From Fluviicola chungangensis (lineage in GTDB: Bacteria; Bacteroidota; Bacteroidia; Flavobacteriales_D; Crocinitomicaceae), in NCBI RefSeq assembly GCF_007558725.1, contig NZ_VLPL01000002.1, forward strand, positions 248,001-312,000: a DNA stretch of 64,000 bases. Direction: 5' to 3'. Made by a program: the position numbers and the translations under genes. Positions 34,956-44,070 of the stretch are shown here, in pieces. The first letter of the stretch is position 1; every line of letters starts with the position of its first letter. Below the pieces are notes generated by a model, which searched no databases, had not been told where the DNA came from, and saw only the letters and a list, made by a program, of their open reading frames with translations.

Positions 34956-36551
34956 ATGGGTCTCTTTTCATTTAGCTTAAAAACCAGCCTGTTATGCATA
35001 ATTTTTGTATGTAGTAAACAGTTCGTATCGGCTCAGGAAATCTTTTCCATTTATTATCCGAGCGGCGATTCCAAATTACTGGATGACAATAAACAGGAGA
35101 TCAATAAATATATTTTCTCGCATGATCTCAGGAAAATTGACAGTTTGCAGGTTATAGGATATGCAGATTCTACCGGGAAGAAAAAATTGAATTTAAAACT
35201 TTCCAGGAAACGTGCCGAAAAGGTGAAGAACTACCTGATTGGGATTCTTCCTGCGAAAACGCCCGTAACCAGTTTGGCGCGGGGGGAAGAAAATGCCTTG
35301 CGAAACCCTAACGAAAATCACCGGAGGGTGGAGATCCATCTGTTTTATGGTGGAAAAAGACTCGCAGAAGACACCACGGAGCTTTATGAGTATTTCGGAA
35401 ACACCAAAACCTGTTTTGTTCTTTCGGATTCCGTAATGAAGAATTGTAACATTATCCGTTTCAATGACGGAAGGACCAATCAGGTAATCCTGGAAATGGA
35501 ACCCCATTTGTTTTCCAATAAACAGGTTTATTATACGCTTACCAAAGGCTCGCAATACGCCAAGATCATCAAATGGAAGCTGGAAATGAGTGGAGAAGGT
35601 TGGTGGCGTCATGAACGATACCGGGCACGCATAAAAGCAGCCGATTTTGAATCGTATGGGGTTTTGACCAAAAAAGAGGTCCGGGCAGATAACAATGAGT
35701 GCATGGTGTGTGATAAAGATATGAGCACCCCACTGAAACTGAAGTCGGAACTCTTGCCGGAAGTATACATTATGCAGCATGTGCAGTTGAGAAAGAAAAT
35801 ACCGGAAGGCGAATACCTGCTTATTGTACCGCAGGATTATGTTTCTCCGGCAAGATCTTATTATTTCGATAAAAATTACGATCAACCGGTCGAGTGGCAT
35901 ACGAAGATCGGTATGAGGAACAGGCCTTATTATTTTGCCGTTGTTCCGTCTGCCTATTTGAAGAATAAAGAATGGAGTATTTATTCCAACCGTTCTATTT
36001 GTCTGCCGGCAGGAGATTCACTTCAAATCGCTTATCCGTTGGATACGTTGAATCCACACCAGTGTTTACCCGAATCGAGAGGCGGATTGAATGCGCTGGA
36101 GTATGGTTTGGAGGCAACTTTCTGGAATTATGACTTTCGGGCAGCAGCCATTTCAGCATATGCGCAATATACAGGTACACGCTTTGAGTATAGCTTGAAC
36201 GCAGGTGTAGACCTCAAGGCACGAATTCAGGTGATGGTAAAAACGGATTATTTGATTTTCTCGTTCGATCCCTACAAGCAGCCGTTCATTGGGAATGCGA
36301 ACCGTTCCATGATTCACGATTTTCACCCCACATTGGCAGCATATGCAGGCAGTAACCTGACTTTCCTCAATGACCGTTTACAGGCAGGATTGGTCCATGC
36401 CCTGTATATCGGTGCAGCTTATAAAAACAATCCGTTCTCATTTGCATTGGATCGTTTCTATACCAATGTGGGAATTTCTACGAATTACCTGAATGCGGGG
36501 GGGCTGAATTTCTCCTTGTACCTGCAAGTCGGCGTGAAATTTAAAATCTAG
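34956..36551 (+). CDS. OmpA-family outer membrane/periplasmic protein
   Basis: 531 aa from the ATG at 34956, which starts a good signal peptide (MGLFSFSLKTSLLCIIFVC...VSAQ). A GTG at 34914 is an alternative but coincides with the transcription start expected from a TATATTCG box at 34901-34908. The OmpA-like peptidoglycan-binding domain lies near the N-terminus (about residues 35-125: VIGYADSTGKKKLNLKLSRKRAEKV, then NPNENHRRVEI with the Asp/Arg pair). Normally it sits at the C-terminus. The rest is long and unassigned, with a beta-rich C-terminal third that could be a barrel. The stop codon overlaps a palindromic repeat. Confidence 0.8.
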   Translation: MGLFSFSLKTSLLCIIFVCSKQFVSAQEIFSIYYPSGDSKLLDDNKQEINKYIFSHDLRKIDSLQVIGYADSTGKKKLNLKLSRKRAEKVKNYLIGILPAKTPVTSLARGEENALRNPNENHRRVEIHLFYGGKRLAEDTTELYEYFGNTKTCFVLSDSVMKNCNIIRFNDGRTNQVILEMEPHLFSNKQVYYTLTKGSQYAKIIKWKLEMSGEGWWRHERYRARIKAADFESYGVLTKKEVRADNNECMVCDKDMSTPLKLKSELLPEVYIMQHVQLRKKIPEGEYLLIVPQDYVSPARSYYFDKNYDQPVEWHTKIGMRNRPYYFAVVPSAYLKNKEWSIYSNRSICLPAGDSLQIAYPLDTLNPHQCLPESRGGLNALEYGLEATFWNYDFRAAAISAYAQYTGTRFEYSLNAGVDLKARIQVMVKTDYLIFSFDPYKQPFIGNANRSMIHDFHPTLAAYAGSNLTFLNDRLQAGLVHALYIGAAYKNNPFSFALDRFYTNVGISTNYLNAGGLNFSLYLQVGVKFKI

Positions 36552-36575
36552 TAGGGCGAAAATTTTTCACCCCAC
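36551..36575. repeat. imperfect palindrome, copy 2 of three-copy intergenic family
   Basis: GTAGGGCGAAAA followed by TTTTTCACCCCAC, overlapping the last base of the OmpA-family stop codon. It is the most degraded of the three copies. Confidence 0.55.
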
Positions 36576-36610
36576 CAGATGGACCAATTCGGAATTCGTA
36601 AATACTGTCG

Positions 36611-36618
36611 TATCTTTG
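36611..36618 (+). promoter_or_regulatory. putative -7 box for aldehyde dehydrogenase gene
   Basis: TATCTTTG matches TAnnTTTG, 19 nt before the ATG at 36638. Confidence 0.5.
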
Positions 36619-36637
36619 TCAGTGAAAAAATAAAACT

Positions 36638-38080
36638 ATGATACGTATTCAGAACTTTATCAACGGAGAATTGCTGGCACCTGTTAAAGGTCAATACCTG
36701 GACAATTACGAACCGGCAACCGGTAAAGTTTACGGTGAGATTCCGAATTCGACAGAAGAAGATGTGGAATTGGCCGTTGCAGCTGCTGAAAAAGCATTCC
36801 CGATCTGGTCAAATATGACCAATGAAGAACGTGGAGCGATTATGATGCGGATCAGTTTGGGGATCGAAAAACGCATGGATGAATTCGTGGCTGCAGAATC
36901 CCGCGATAACGGGAAACCGCTTTCGCTCGCTGCACATGTAGATATTCCACGCGCTGTTTCAAACTTTCATTTTTTCGCCACGGCAGTGGAACATTTTGCT
37001 TCCGAATCGCATTACATGGAAGGAATGGGAATCAACTACACTACCCGCAAACCCATTGGTGTGGTAGGGTGTATTTCTCCGTGGAACCTTCCTTTGTACT
37101 TGTTTTCCTGGAAAATTGCTCCGGCTCTGGCTTCCGGGAATTGCGTCGTTGCAAAACCGTCTGAAATTACCCCTCATACCGCTTATTTATTGAGTGAAGT
37201 GGTGAAAGAAAGCGGAATGCCTGCAGGTGTACTGAATATTGTACACGGTTTGGGGCAGTTTGCTGGAGATGCGATAGTCAAGCACCCGAAAATTAAGGCC
37301 ATTTCATTTACCGGCGGGACAAAAACGGGCGAATACATCGCACGAACCGCAGGACCGATGTTCAAAAAATTATCGTTGGAATTGGGAGGTAAAAATCCCA
37401 ATATCATTTTCGCAGATTGTGATTTTGATGAGATGATCAAAACAACGGTTCGTTCTTCCTTTGCAAACCAGGGTCAGATTTGTCTGTGTGGCTCTCGTAT
37501 TTTCATAGAACGAAGCATTTACGACAAATTCAAAGCGGCTTTTATTGCCCGTGTGGAGCAATTAACCGTTTCTTTTCCGTCCGATCCGAATGCGAAAATG
37601 GGGGCTGTTGTTTCCAAACCGCATATGGAGAAAGTGCTTTCTTATATCGAATTGGCAAAAGAAGAAGGCGGAACCATTCTGACTGGTGGTCATCGCGTGA
37701 TATTGGACGTTCCTTATGACGAGGGCTATTACATTGCTCCGACTGTGATTGAAGGACTTTCATACGATTGCCGAACGAACCAGGAAGAAATTTTTGGTCC
37801 GGTTGTCACCTTAACGCCATTCGATACCGAAGAAGAAGTGCTTATGATGGCCAACAGCACGCAGTATGGACTCAGTGCAACTATTTGGACATCCGACTTG
37901 AAAAGAGCGCACAGGACGGCAGATAAGGTACAGGCCGGGATCGTTTGGATCAATTCCTGGCTGGTTCGCGATTTAAGAACACCATTCGGAGGAGTGAAAG
38001 CATCCGGAGTGGGAAGAGAAGGCGGATGGGAAGCATTGCGGTTCTTTACCGAAGCGAAAAATGTATTTATTCCGTATTAA
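36638..38080 (+). CDS. NAD(P)-dependent aldehyde dehydrogenase
   Basis: 480 aa, standard length. Catalytic Glu248 in LELGGKNPN and nucleophile Cys282 in NQGQICLCGSR; the SPWNLPL and FTGGTKTGEYIA (NAD-binding) blocks and the C-terminal PFGGVKASGVGREGG are present. The pattern resembles 2-hydroxymuconic/2-aminomuconic semialdehyde dehydrogenases, but no other kynurenine or catechol-cleavage genes are nearby, so the substrate is open. It oxidises an aldehyde to an acid in the cytoplasm. Single gene with its own promoter. Confidence 0.93.
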   Translation: MIRIQNFINGELLAPVKGQYLDNYEPATGKVYGEIPNSTEEDVELAVAAAEKAFPIWSNMTNEERGAIMMRISLGIEKRMDEFVAAESRDNGKPLSLAAHVDIPRAVSNFHFFATAVEHFASESHYMEGMGINYTTRKPIGVVGCISPWNLPLYLFSWKIAPALASGNCVVAKPSEITPHTAYLLSEVVKESGMPAGVLNIVHGLGQFAGDAIVKHPKIKAISFTGGTKTGEYIARTAGPMFKKLSLELGGKNPNIIFADCDFDEMIKTTVRSSFANQGQICLCGSRIFIERSIYDKFKAAFIARVEQLTVSFPSDPNAKMGAVVSKPHMEKVLSYIELAKEEGGTILTGGHRVILDVPYDEGYYIAPTVIEGLSYDCRTNQEEIFGPVVTLTPFDTEEEVLMMANSTQYGLSATIWTSDLKRAHRTADKVQAGIVWINSWLVRDLRTPFGGVKASGVGREGGWEALRFFTEAKNVFIPY

Positions 38081-38128
38081 TGCAAAATATAGGTTGTTTT
38101 AAATAATTGATTACAACGGAATTGCTGA

Positions 38129-39475
38129 TTATCTCCTAAGTTTACCTCTTTTCAATAAACTTGCTACCTCGAATTCCAAAGATCCGTAAACCTCCTTTTT
38201 CTTAAGAGAATCGATGCGAAACAGCATGTCTGTTCCCCGGTAATTCCACAAGCCGTTGCATGAGGAAGCAGTCATTAGTTTTGGTGATTTTCCCGCGGTA
38301 TAAGCACTAATGCTCTTTGGAAGGATATTGAGGGTAAGGGGAGGAGAAAATAAAAAGTAATAATGTTTTCCCTGTTTGGTCACTATTCCTTTTGTGAAAA
38401 GGGCAGAAACTAATTTTTGACTATGTTCATTCACGGAGAATACCAATGAATAACCCGGAACGGCTACCTTGTTTATTTTCCGGACCGGGACCGGGTTGAA
38501 TTCTTCGTCGTAACCTATTTCGACCACTTCTTCATTGATAAATTGTGTTCCCCCCTCCTGGAAAGACAAATCACCCTCCCATGCATCAAAAAATGCTGTT
38601 GTCGGGAAGCTTACTTTTTTACCTAATCCGACAATCCATTTGTACAAAGGACTATTCGGATCTTTTTTAAATTCGGAGATATCCAAATGGATATCCAATG
38701 CTTTGGTGGAATGTTTGCTTCGTTCAAAACTCACCCCTGCTCCCTTCTCTTTTATTTTGATCGGTTTGTTTGAATGCAGGTATGTCTTTAATTTAATATT
38801 TAGTGAATCGCTGTCGTGTGCACAAAGCATGTAATCGATACCGAATTTTTTCAACCTTGGAGAGCGTGAGTAAATAACAATATCTTCTTCCTTAAAGATC
38901 GGGGTTTTGAGGAATTTCTCCCACGAATTTTCTATATCGCCCTCATGAGCAAAAATAGCCTTTCCCAACCTTCGTTTCATTTTTGACCCCTTATAAACCA
39001 GCAGGTAATTTTTATCATAGAAGATATAGAGTCCCAAATCGTTGATTTTCTTTACTTTCCGATTGTATATGATCGTGTCGGAAACATGAATGTATTGTTC
39101 CAACCGGTTCAGTCCGTTCTGAATTTTCGAGCTGTCGATTACCGTAACAAATGTTCCCCATTCATCTTTTCCGTCAGAGAAAAAATAACCGGTACTTTGA
39201 ATGTCGATTCCGATGCCTTTTGCCTGCCCCAATAGGAAATCATATGTCATGTATTCCCGGAAAGGGATTTTGTTCTTAAACATCAGGGAATTCGTTTCCC
39301 GGGCAATGTTGAGCAGGTTGTACCTTCCGATAATTTCGCTTTCAGGTAAACGGTCCAGAAGACTCGGGGGCGGATCAGGGGCAAACAAACGCGGACGGAT
39401 ATAAAGAAATAAAGCCAATGCTGCGCATAGCAATGCGATTAACATAACCTTATTTCCGACTCCTTCTGCTTTCAT
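38129..39475 (-). CDS. membrane-anchored protein of unknown function
   Basis: 448 aa. One N-terminal membrane helix (about 9-26, VMLIALLCAALALFLYIRP); the rest is expected in the periplasm. It is beta-rich and lacks recognised catalytic motifs. It starts 1 nt after the stop of the gene upstream (39477-41372), so the two form an operon. Both have phrases such as PKDAV/LPESE early and later strand-rich domains of similar size, so they may be distant relatives. Confidence 0.8.
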   Translation of the reverse strand: MKAEGVGNKVMLIALLCAALALFLYIRPRLFAPDPPPSLLDRLPESEIIGRYNLLNIARETNSLMFKNKIPFREYMTYDFLLGQAKGIGIDIQSTGYFFSDGKDEWGTFVTVIDSSKIQNGLNRLEQYIHVSDTIIYNRKVKKINDLGLYIFYDKNYLLVYKGSKMKRRLGKAIFAHEGDIENSWEKFLKTPIFKEEDIVIYSRSPRLKKFGIDYMLCAHDSDSLNIKLKTYLHSNKPIKIKEKGAGVSFERSKHSTKALDIHLDISEFKKDPNSPLYKWIVGLGKKVSFPTTAFFDAWEGDLSFQEGGTQFINEEVVEIGYDEEFNPVPVRKINKVAVPGYSLVFSVNEHSQKLVSALFTKGIVTKQGKHYYFLFSPPLTLNILPKSISAYTAGKSPKLMTASSCNGLWNYRGTDMLFRIDSLKKKEVYGSLEFEVASLLKRGKLRR

Positions 39476-39476
39476 C

Positions 39477-41372
39477 TTAACGTTTCGTTGAGACCAGGTA
39501 AGCGGTATTCACTAAATCCAATAAGTATTTCCCTGAATTGTCAAATGTGCCGTCGAAACTGTAAGTTAAATTATAGGTTGTTTTTTGACGGGTTGTTTTC
39601 GAAGAAATTACTTCAATTTCTCCGTTTTTGCCTTTCATTGATGCCAATACATTAAAACGGTGATCGTTTAAGATTGATTCCGGTAAACGATTGATCATAT
39701 CTCCCAAATTCATATAGGCATAAATCGATCCGCTTTTGGCTGCATTTTTCGCTTGTTTTCCGGTAATCGCATCGACTCCATACCCGTTGGAATGGTTCTT
39801 TGCCAAATCTTCGTCATTGGTAAAAATGAATAAGCCGTTTTTGTTGATCATGTACAACGGAACGGAGTTCAGGATAGCTTCTTCGTATACCCAATAATCT
39901 CCCATGTTCTTGAATTGAGAGGTGATGCGGGCCATGTGTTTCAGGATTTTATTCGGAATGTCCGGCCGGCCGGTCGTAAATCCTAAGGTGAAGATCGGCA
40001 TGTCTTCTTCCGCCTCAATTTCTTTTTCGCCGTATTCAAATGTTTCTTCATCGTAGAAGAATTCGATCCGCTTTGTTTTCACGCGCTTGATCCCGTTGAA
40101 GGTACCGAACATGCTTCCTTTGTATGTATTGAAAACCTCGTCCGTATTGATGAAATCATTCAATAATTCAATGGTCAGTACATTTGCCGAGATGCGAGGG
40201 TTTTTCTCTTCACTCAGGATCGGCATGATCACTTCGTATGCTTTTTCATATCCCTTTTTCAGATCGATTTTATACGTGAAAAAACCGGTATTGTTCTTTG
40301 GAATGTACTTCAATACATTTTTATCGAATTTGGCACTGTTCAGTTCTTCGTAAATGCTTCCAAGACCATCACCATAAGATGCCTCCACTTTCAAATCAAT
40401 CGATTTCTGGTTCAAAACGATATCACCCAACATGACATTTCCGGTGTATAGTTCATTCAAATCGTGATACAATTCCGGGAACATGGCCTGCAAGTAGAAC
40501 AAGCTGTTTGTGTTTTTAAAATTGCGGCTGTTGTCCAGATAAAAAATACCGTCGGAAGGATGTGTCAATTGCGCTGCCAAACGTGCATCCTTTGCTCTCA
40601 GGTTGATCTTTTGCGAGAAAAGTTCTTCTGTTATCAGGAGCAGGCGTTTACGAGAATACTCCGATTCGATACTGTCTCGCAATTCGTAATAATTTTTGAA
40701 CAGATCACTTGTTTCGTCCACTGCAACCGGTGTTTCATCCACTTCTTCTTCGATGATTTCCACTTCATCCCCGTCTTCATTTAAGGTCGGATCATCGTCG
40801 GTCAATTCTTCTTCATCGTACGTGTCCATTCCTTCCTCATCGTAGTACTCGTCTTCTGCCCATGGAAGTTCAAACCCTCTGGAAACCCAGATCGAATCGG
40901 TAATTTCAGTCAGTTTGTCCTGGTCTGTGTCTACTCGAATCAGTAACCCGACATTTCCCTGGATCATCAAATGATTAAAGTAGTTGTTGTAGTATTCCGT
41001 TCCTTCAACCAGGCTTTCTTTGCGGTCAAAATCGTCAAAAACGTTAAACAGTTTTTCTTTATCCGAGATTCCGAATGTGAACCCCGAAATTTCAAATTCG
41101 GGATTTTTACCGTAGAAAATATTCATCTTCTGATTGAAATCAATCCCTGCATCCTTGAGCGTTTTCCCCTGGGTGGAACCGTCAAAAAGTTCGGACTGTA
41201 GTTCGGTCATAAAATCATAGGAAACCAATTCATCCATAGATACTTTCTGAAGAATGGAAATATTATTCAGGCTAAAGACAGTAACAGCATCTTTAGGGAT
41301 AATATCTTCTGATTTTTGTCCCCATGAGATTGCTCCCAAAAGGGTGATTGGAATTAAGATTTTAATTTTCAT
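39477..41372 (-). CDS. secreted protein with acidic tract, DUF4836-like
   Basis: 631 aa. Signal peptide about 1-19 (MKIKILIPITLLGAISWGQ). The beginning of the mature part (IIPKDAVTVFSLNNISILQK) resembles the DUF4836 group of Bacteroidetes envelope proteins; this is recognition by eye only. A strongly acidic, low-complexity tract spans about residues 172-222 (runs of D/E with few basic residues) and may bind metal or act as a linker. First gene of a two-gene operon with 38129-39475. A TACTTTCG box on the minus strand lies about 27 nt before the ATG. Confidence 0.82.
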   Translation of the reverse strand: MKIKILIPITLLGAISWGQKSEDIIPKDAVTVFSLNNISILQKVSMDELVSYDFMTELQSELFDGSTQGKTLKDAGIDFNQKMNIFYGKNPEFEISGFTFGISDKEKLFNVFDDFDRKESLVEGTEYYNNYFNHLMIQGNVGLLIRVDTDQDKLTEITDSIWVSRGFELPWAEDEYYDEEGMDTYDEEELTDDDPTLNEDGDEVEIIEEEVDETPVAVDETSDLFKNYYELRDSIESEYSRKRLLLITEELFSQKINLRAKDARLAAQLTHPSDGIFYLDNSRNFKNTNSLFYLQAMFPELYHDLNELYTGNVMLGDIVLNQKSIDLKVEASYGDGLGSIYEELNSAKFDKNVLKYIPKNNTGFFTYKIDLKKGYEKAYEVIMPILSEEKNPRISANVLTIELLNDFINTDEVFNTYKGSMFGTFNGIKRVKTKRIEFFYDEETFEYGEKEIEAEEDMPIFTLGFTTGRPDIPNKILKHMARITSQFKNMGDYWVYEEAILNSVPLYMINKNGLFIFTNDEDLAKNHSNGYGVDAITGKQAKNAAKSGSIYAYMNLGDMINRLPESILNDHRFNVLASMKGKNGEIEVISSKTTRQKTTYNLTYSFDGTFDNSGKYLLDLVNTAYLVSTKR

Positions 41373-41439
41373 AAATGAATGAATGAACGGATTCTACACG
41401 AAAGTAAAATCATTTTTTGAATTGAAAGAGCTATTTGGA

Positions 41440-41464
41440 TTATCAACCGCTATTTGGTTGATAA
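41440..41464. repeat. inverted repeat between two minus-strand genes
   Basis: TTATCAACC-GCTATTT-GGTTGATAA: 9-bp perfect arms, 7-nt loop, with CTATTTGG present both before and within it. No T run. It may be an operator or a weak terminator for the lipoprotein gene above it. Confidence 0.45.
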
Positions 41465-41505
41465 CTTGTGTTAAAATAAGGGCTTTTTTATACAATCTGC
41501 CGAAA

Positions 41506-42165
41506 CTAGTTTGAAACGACGAAGCTGCTTTTCAGAATGGAAGGATTTGTTCCTACGGAATAGGTATTCGATTCTATCAAACCGGCAACTTTGGTAGGAG
41601 AGATCTTTGCCTGGGCATTGTCACATTTCACAATCGGCTTGTCGAAACGGGAAACACAGGTGTACTTTCCTTTCTTCAGTTTTTCCTGGTCTTCCGCCTT
41701 CATTTTCTGGATCATCGTTTGGAAATTCGGAACCACACGGGTCAGGGTTTTTCCGTCCCAACTCAACCAGTTTTCATCGAGTGCCGGGTCATCTTTTTCC
41801 TTGATCTCTTCCCTGATGATTTCACGAATACCGTTTTGAAGTGCTGCAACAGATTCGAAATCGAGGGTGATCTTAAAAATAAAATCGGTGTAATCGGATT
41901 CGACCTTTACATTTGAAATTCCTTCTTTTTCTTCCAGTTTATTGCGGTAATATTCAATTTTCTCCTTGATTTCGGAAATTTTCGGAATTCGTTTTCCGTC
42001 TACACTGTCCAACGCGAGGATTGAATTGATCTTCACCTTGCTCGCACTCATGTTTACGGTATATTTATAAGTACCCGTCCCATTCGTGTGAAGCGTAATA
42101 TCATCCCAGATATCTACACAGGAAGAAAGGGTAAGAATTAGAAAACCAATTAGAAAAAAACGCAT
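41506..42165 (-). CDS. lipoprotein of unknown function
   Basis: 219 aa. N-terminal lipoprotein signal MRFFLIGFLILTLSSCVD with lipobox LSSC, Cys16. The mature part begins WDDITLHTNGTGTYKYTVNMS, a beta-rich start, and ends with paired cysteines near CVSRFDKPIVKCDNAQ. No family is assigned. A TATTTTTG box lies 17 nt upstream, and a 9-bp inverted repeat lies downstream. Confidence 0.82.
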   Translation of the reverse strand: MRFFLIGFLILTLSSCVDIWDDITLHTNGTGTYKYTVNMSASKVKINSILALDSVDGKRIPKISEIKEKIEYYRNKLEEKEGISNVKVESDYTDFIFKITLDFESVAALQNGIREIIREEIKEKDDPALDENWLSWDGKTLTRVVPNFQTMIQKMKAEDQEKLKKGKYTCVSRFDKPIVKCDNAQAKISPTKVAGLIESNTYSVGTNPSILKSSFVVSN

Positions 42166-42182
42166 AAGTCAACTTTCAGGTA

Positions 42183-42190
42183 CAAAAATA
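42183..42190 (-). promoter_or_regulatory. putative -7 box for lipoprotein gene
   Basis: Reads TATTTTTG on the minus strand, 17 nt before the ATG at 42165. Confidence 0.5.
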
Positions 42191-42234
42191 CGGAACAGGA
42201 CGAAGCAAAAACAGTACCAACTAAGAAATATTTC

Positions 42235-43128
42235 CTATTGGACGAAAGAAATGTGGTTTTCCGTAACGGTCAATGTGGCTTTCCTCCCGCAGATAAATGC
42301 CCTGTTATCAGCAATGTGGCCCACCGGTGCATCAAAAGCAACAGGGAATGAGCAGTATTTCGTATGTTCACGGATCAGTTCTTCTACGGTCCATTCGGTT
42401 GGGGTTGCAGTATCTTTCAGGTCAGTCATTCCACCGACAATTAATCCCGAAATGCGGTCAAATACGCCTGCAAACCGGAAGGCGCAGAGCATCCGGTCCA
42501 AATGGTAGAATTGTTCACCGACATCTTCAATGAACAAGATGGCATGTTCATAATTCGGAGAGTAAGGTGTTCCGAGCAGGGAATACAGGATGGATAAATT
42601 CCCGCCGACAACCATTCCGTTTGCGATACCTGGTTTATTCGCTGCATCAGTTGACCAGGTGTATTCATTTGCTTTTCCTTGCAGAATGTTTAGCATGGAT
42701 TCCAGGGATTCGGGAGTATTTTCCTGAAAATTTAAGGGCATACTGGTGTGAGCGCTTTCAATACCCAGTTTCAAAGCTAGGCAATGAAAATTGGTGATGT
42801 CGGAAAAGCCGAGGATCCATTTAGGCTCACGCAGTAAGTTGGCCCAATTTACGAGGTCGAACAGGCGAATCGCGCCATAGCCGCCCCGGTTGCAAATAAT
42901 GGCTTTCACTTCCGGATGATCAATTGCCCATTGGAGATCGCTTGCACGTTCCATATCTGTTCCCGAAAAATAACGGTATTCGTTTGCCGAATGCGGACCA
43001 ATAAGTACGTGGAATCCTTGTTTTTCAAGGTAATCCTTAGCAAATTCAATGTGTGAAGATTCTATTGCTTTAGCAGGAGAAACCAATGCAACCGTATCGC
43101 CGGGAACCAATTTTGGAGGACAAATCAT
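42235..43128 (-). CDS. LD-carboxypeptidase (peptidase family S66)
   Basis: 297 aa from the ATG at 43128 (MICPPKLVPGDTVALVSPAK); a TTG 18 nt upstream is less likely. The N-terminal LxxGDTVALVSPA strand, GRGG-like site ICNRGGYGAIRLFD, the nucleophile-elbow region WILGFSDITNFHCLAL (Ser in GFSD), and a C-terminal HIADNRAFICG block with the catalytic His fit S66 LD-carboxypeptidase/MccF. The family trims the terminal D-Ala of tetrapeptide muropeptides in peptidoglycan recycling, in the cytoplasm. Confidence 0.92.
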   Translation of the reverse strand: MICPPKLVPGDTVALVSPAKAIESSHIEFAKDYLEKQGFHVLIGPHSANEYRYFSGTDMERASDLQWAIDHPEVKAIICNRGGYGAIRLFDLVNWANLLREPKWILGFSDITNFHCLALKLGIESAHTSMPLNFQENTPESLESMLNILQGKANEYTWSTDAANKPGIANGMVVGGNLSILYSLLGTPYSPNYEHAILFIEDVGEQFYHLDRMLCAFRFAGVFDRISGLIVGGMTDLKDTATPTEWTVEELIREHTKYCSFPVAFDAPVGHIADNRAFICGRKATLTVTENHISFVQ

Positions 43129-43176
43129 GGAATAAAAGTAATTCAAAAATTATGACCCCGAAAACTATCTGAAAAG

Positions 43177-43205
43177 AGTAGGGGCGAAAATTTTTCGCCC
43201 CTACT
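43177..43205. repeat. perfect palindrome, copy 3 of three-copy intergenic family
   Basis: Perfect 14-bp arms AGTAGGGGCGAAAA and TTTTCGCCCCTACT around a single T, followed on the plus strand by G and seven T. It lies between two minus-strand genes, so the T run is on the side opposite to their transcription. Confidence 0.8.
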
Positions 43206-43227
43206 GTTTTTTTATGTACTAAATCAA

Positions 43228-44070
43228 TTAGCTATTGATTGGCCCCATTACCACCATTTTCTCCATGGTAGGTGTCGGACTTCCTCCCATTTTTTCCAAG
43301 GTAATTGCAAAAGCAGTAATGTTTTGTGCATTTACATCAAACGGATCGGTCATCTGCTCTACTTCATCGTAATTGAAAAGACCGACCGAAACGGGTTTTC
43401 CATCTGCGATAACCCATAGCTGGTATTGCATATTCGCAGGTGGCGGAGTGATTTTTTCGGCATGCATCACCGCTTTTTTCATGTCTTTGCTCCACATCAC
43501 TTTTACGGCAGCTTCAGGTTCCATTGGGGTTCCTTTTAGCATAACCGTGCGCATGCTTTGTTCGGCTAAGACTTCCTGTACGGTTTGCAAATGATCTTTT
43601 TCAATAATCATGGCCTGGAGGATCTGATCGTTTTTCAATTGGTCCTTTTCCATGGACGCCATCATCGTGTCCAGTCGTTTTACTTCGCGATTGGAAATAA
43701 ACCAAAGTGCCCCGATTCCGATGGTAAGTAACAAAGAGGCAGCTGCCATCATTTTCCACATCGGATTGACTCCTTTAATTTCAGGAGAGGTATTTAAAGT
43801 AACAATTTTTGCTTCCTGTTTTTTCTCAGGGGCTTTTTCCTGTGGAGTTTCCGCAATGGTTTTTAACAGGGATGAACGGATGGAAGGGTCCGGCGCCTGT
43901 GCATTTTCAAGCATCATTTCTTCACAGCGCTTTTGCACGCGGATAAACTCAGCCTGAATCTCCGGGTAAATTTTAGACAAACACGCTACTTCCTGCTCTT
44001 CCTGTGGGGAGGCAAGACCGAGCGTTACCGACTCTAAAATTCCTGATGCTATGTATTCATTTATATCCAC
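43228..44070 (-). CDS. anti-sigma factor, RskA/anti-sigma-K type
   Basis: About 280 aa. The start is ambiguous: ATG at 44091 gives 287 aa, but GTG at 44070 gives M-DINEYIASGILESVTLG, the usual beginning of Bacteroidetes anti-sigma factors, and shortens the overlap with the sigma gene from 31 to 10 nt. An N-terminal cytoplasmic sigma-binding helix bundle (about 1-85) is followed by a Lys/Glu linker, one membrane helix (MAAASLLLTIGIGALWFIS) and a periplasmic RskA domain (PPANMQYQLWVIADGKPVSVGLF). It holds the partner sigma factor until an unknown signal. Confidence 0.9.
   Translation of the reverse strand: MDINEYIASGILESVTLGLASPQEEQEVACLSKIYPEIQAEFIRVQKRCEEMMLENAQAPDPSIRSSLLKTIAETPQEKAPEKKQEAKIVTLNTSPEIKGVNPMWKMMAAASLLLTIGIGALWFISNREVKRLDTMMASMEKDQLKNDQILQAMIIEKDHLQTVQEVLAEQSMRTVMLKGTPMEPEAAVKVMWSKDMKKAVMHAEKITPPPANMQYQLWVIADGKPVSVGLFNYDEVEQMTDPFDVNAQNITAFAITLEKMGGSPTPTMEKMVVMGPINS

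Noticed and set aside
40740-40860. Sequencing or assembly artefact in the acidic tract of the 631-residue protein
   Set aside because: The repeat-like GAT/GAA codons keep frame over the whole tract and flanking domains stay in frame, so a real acidic segment is more likely.
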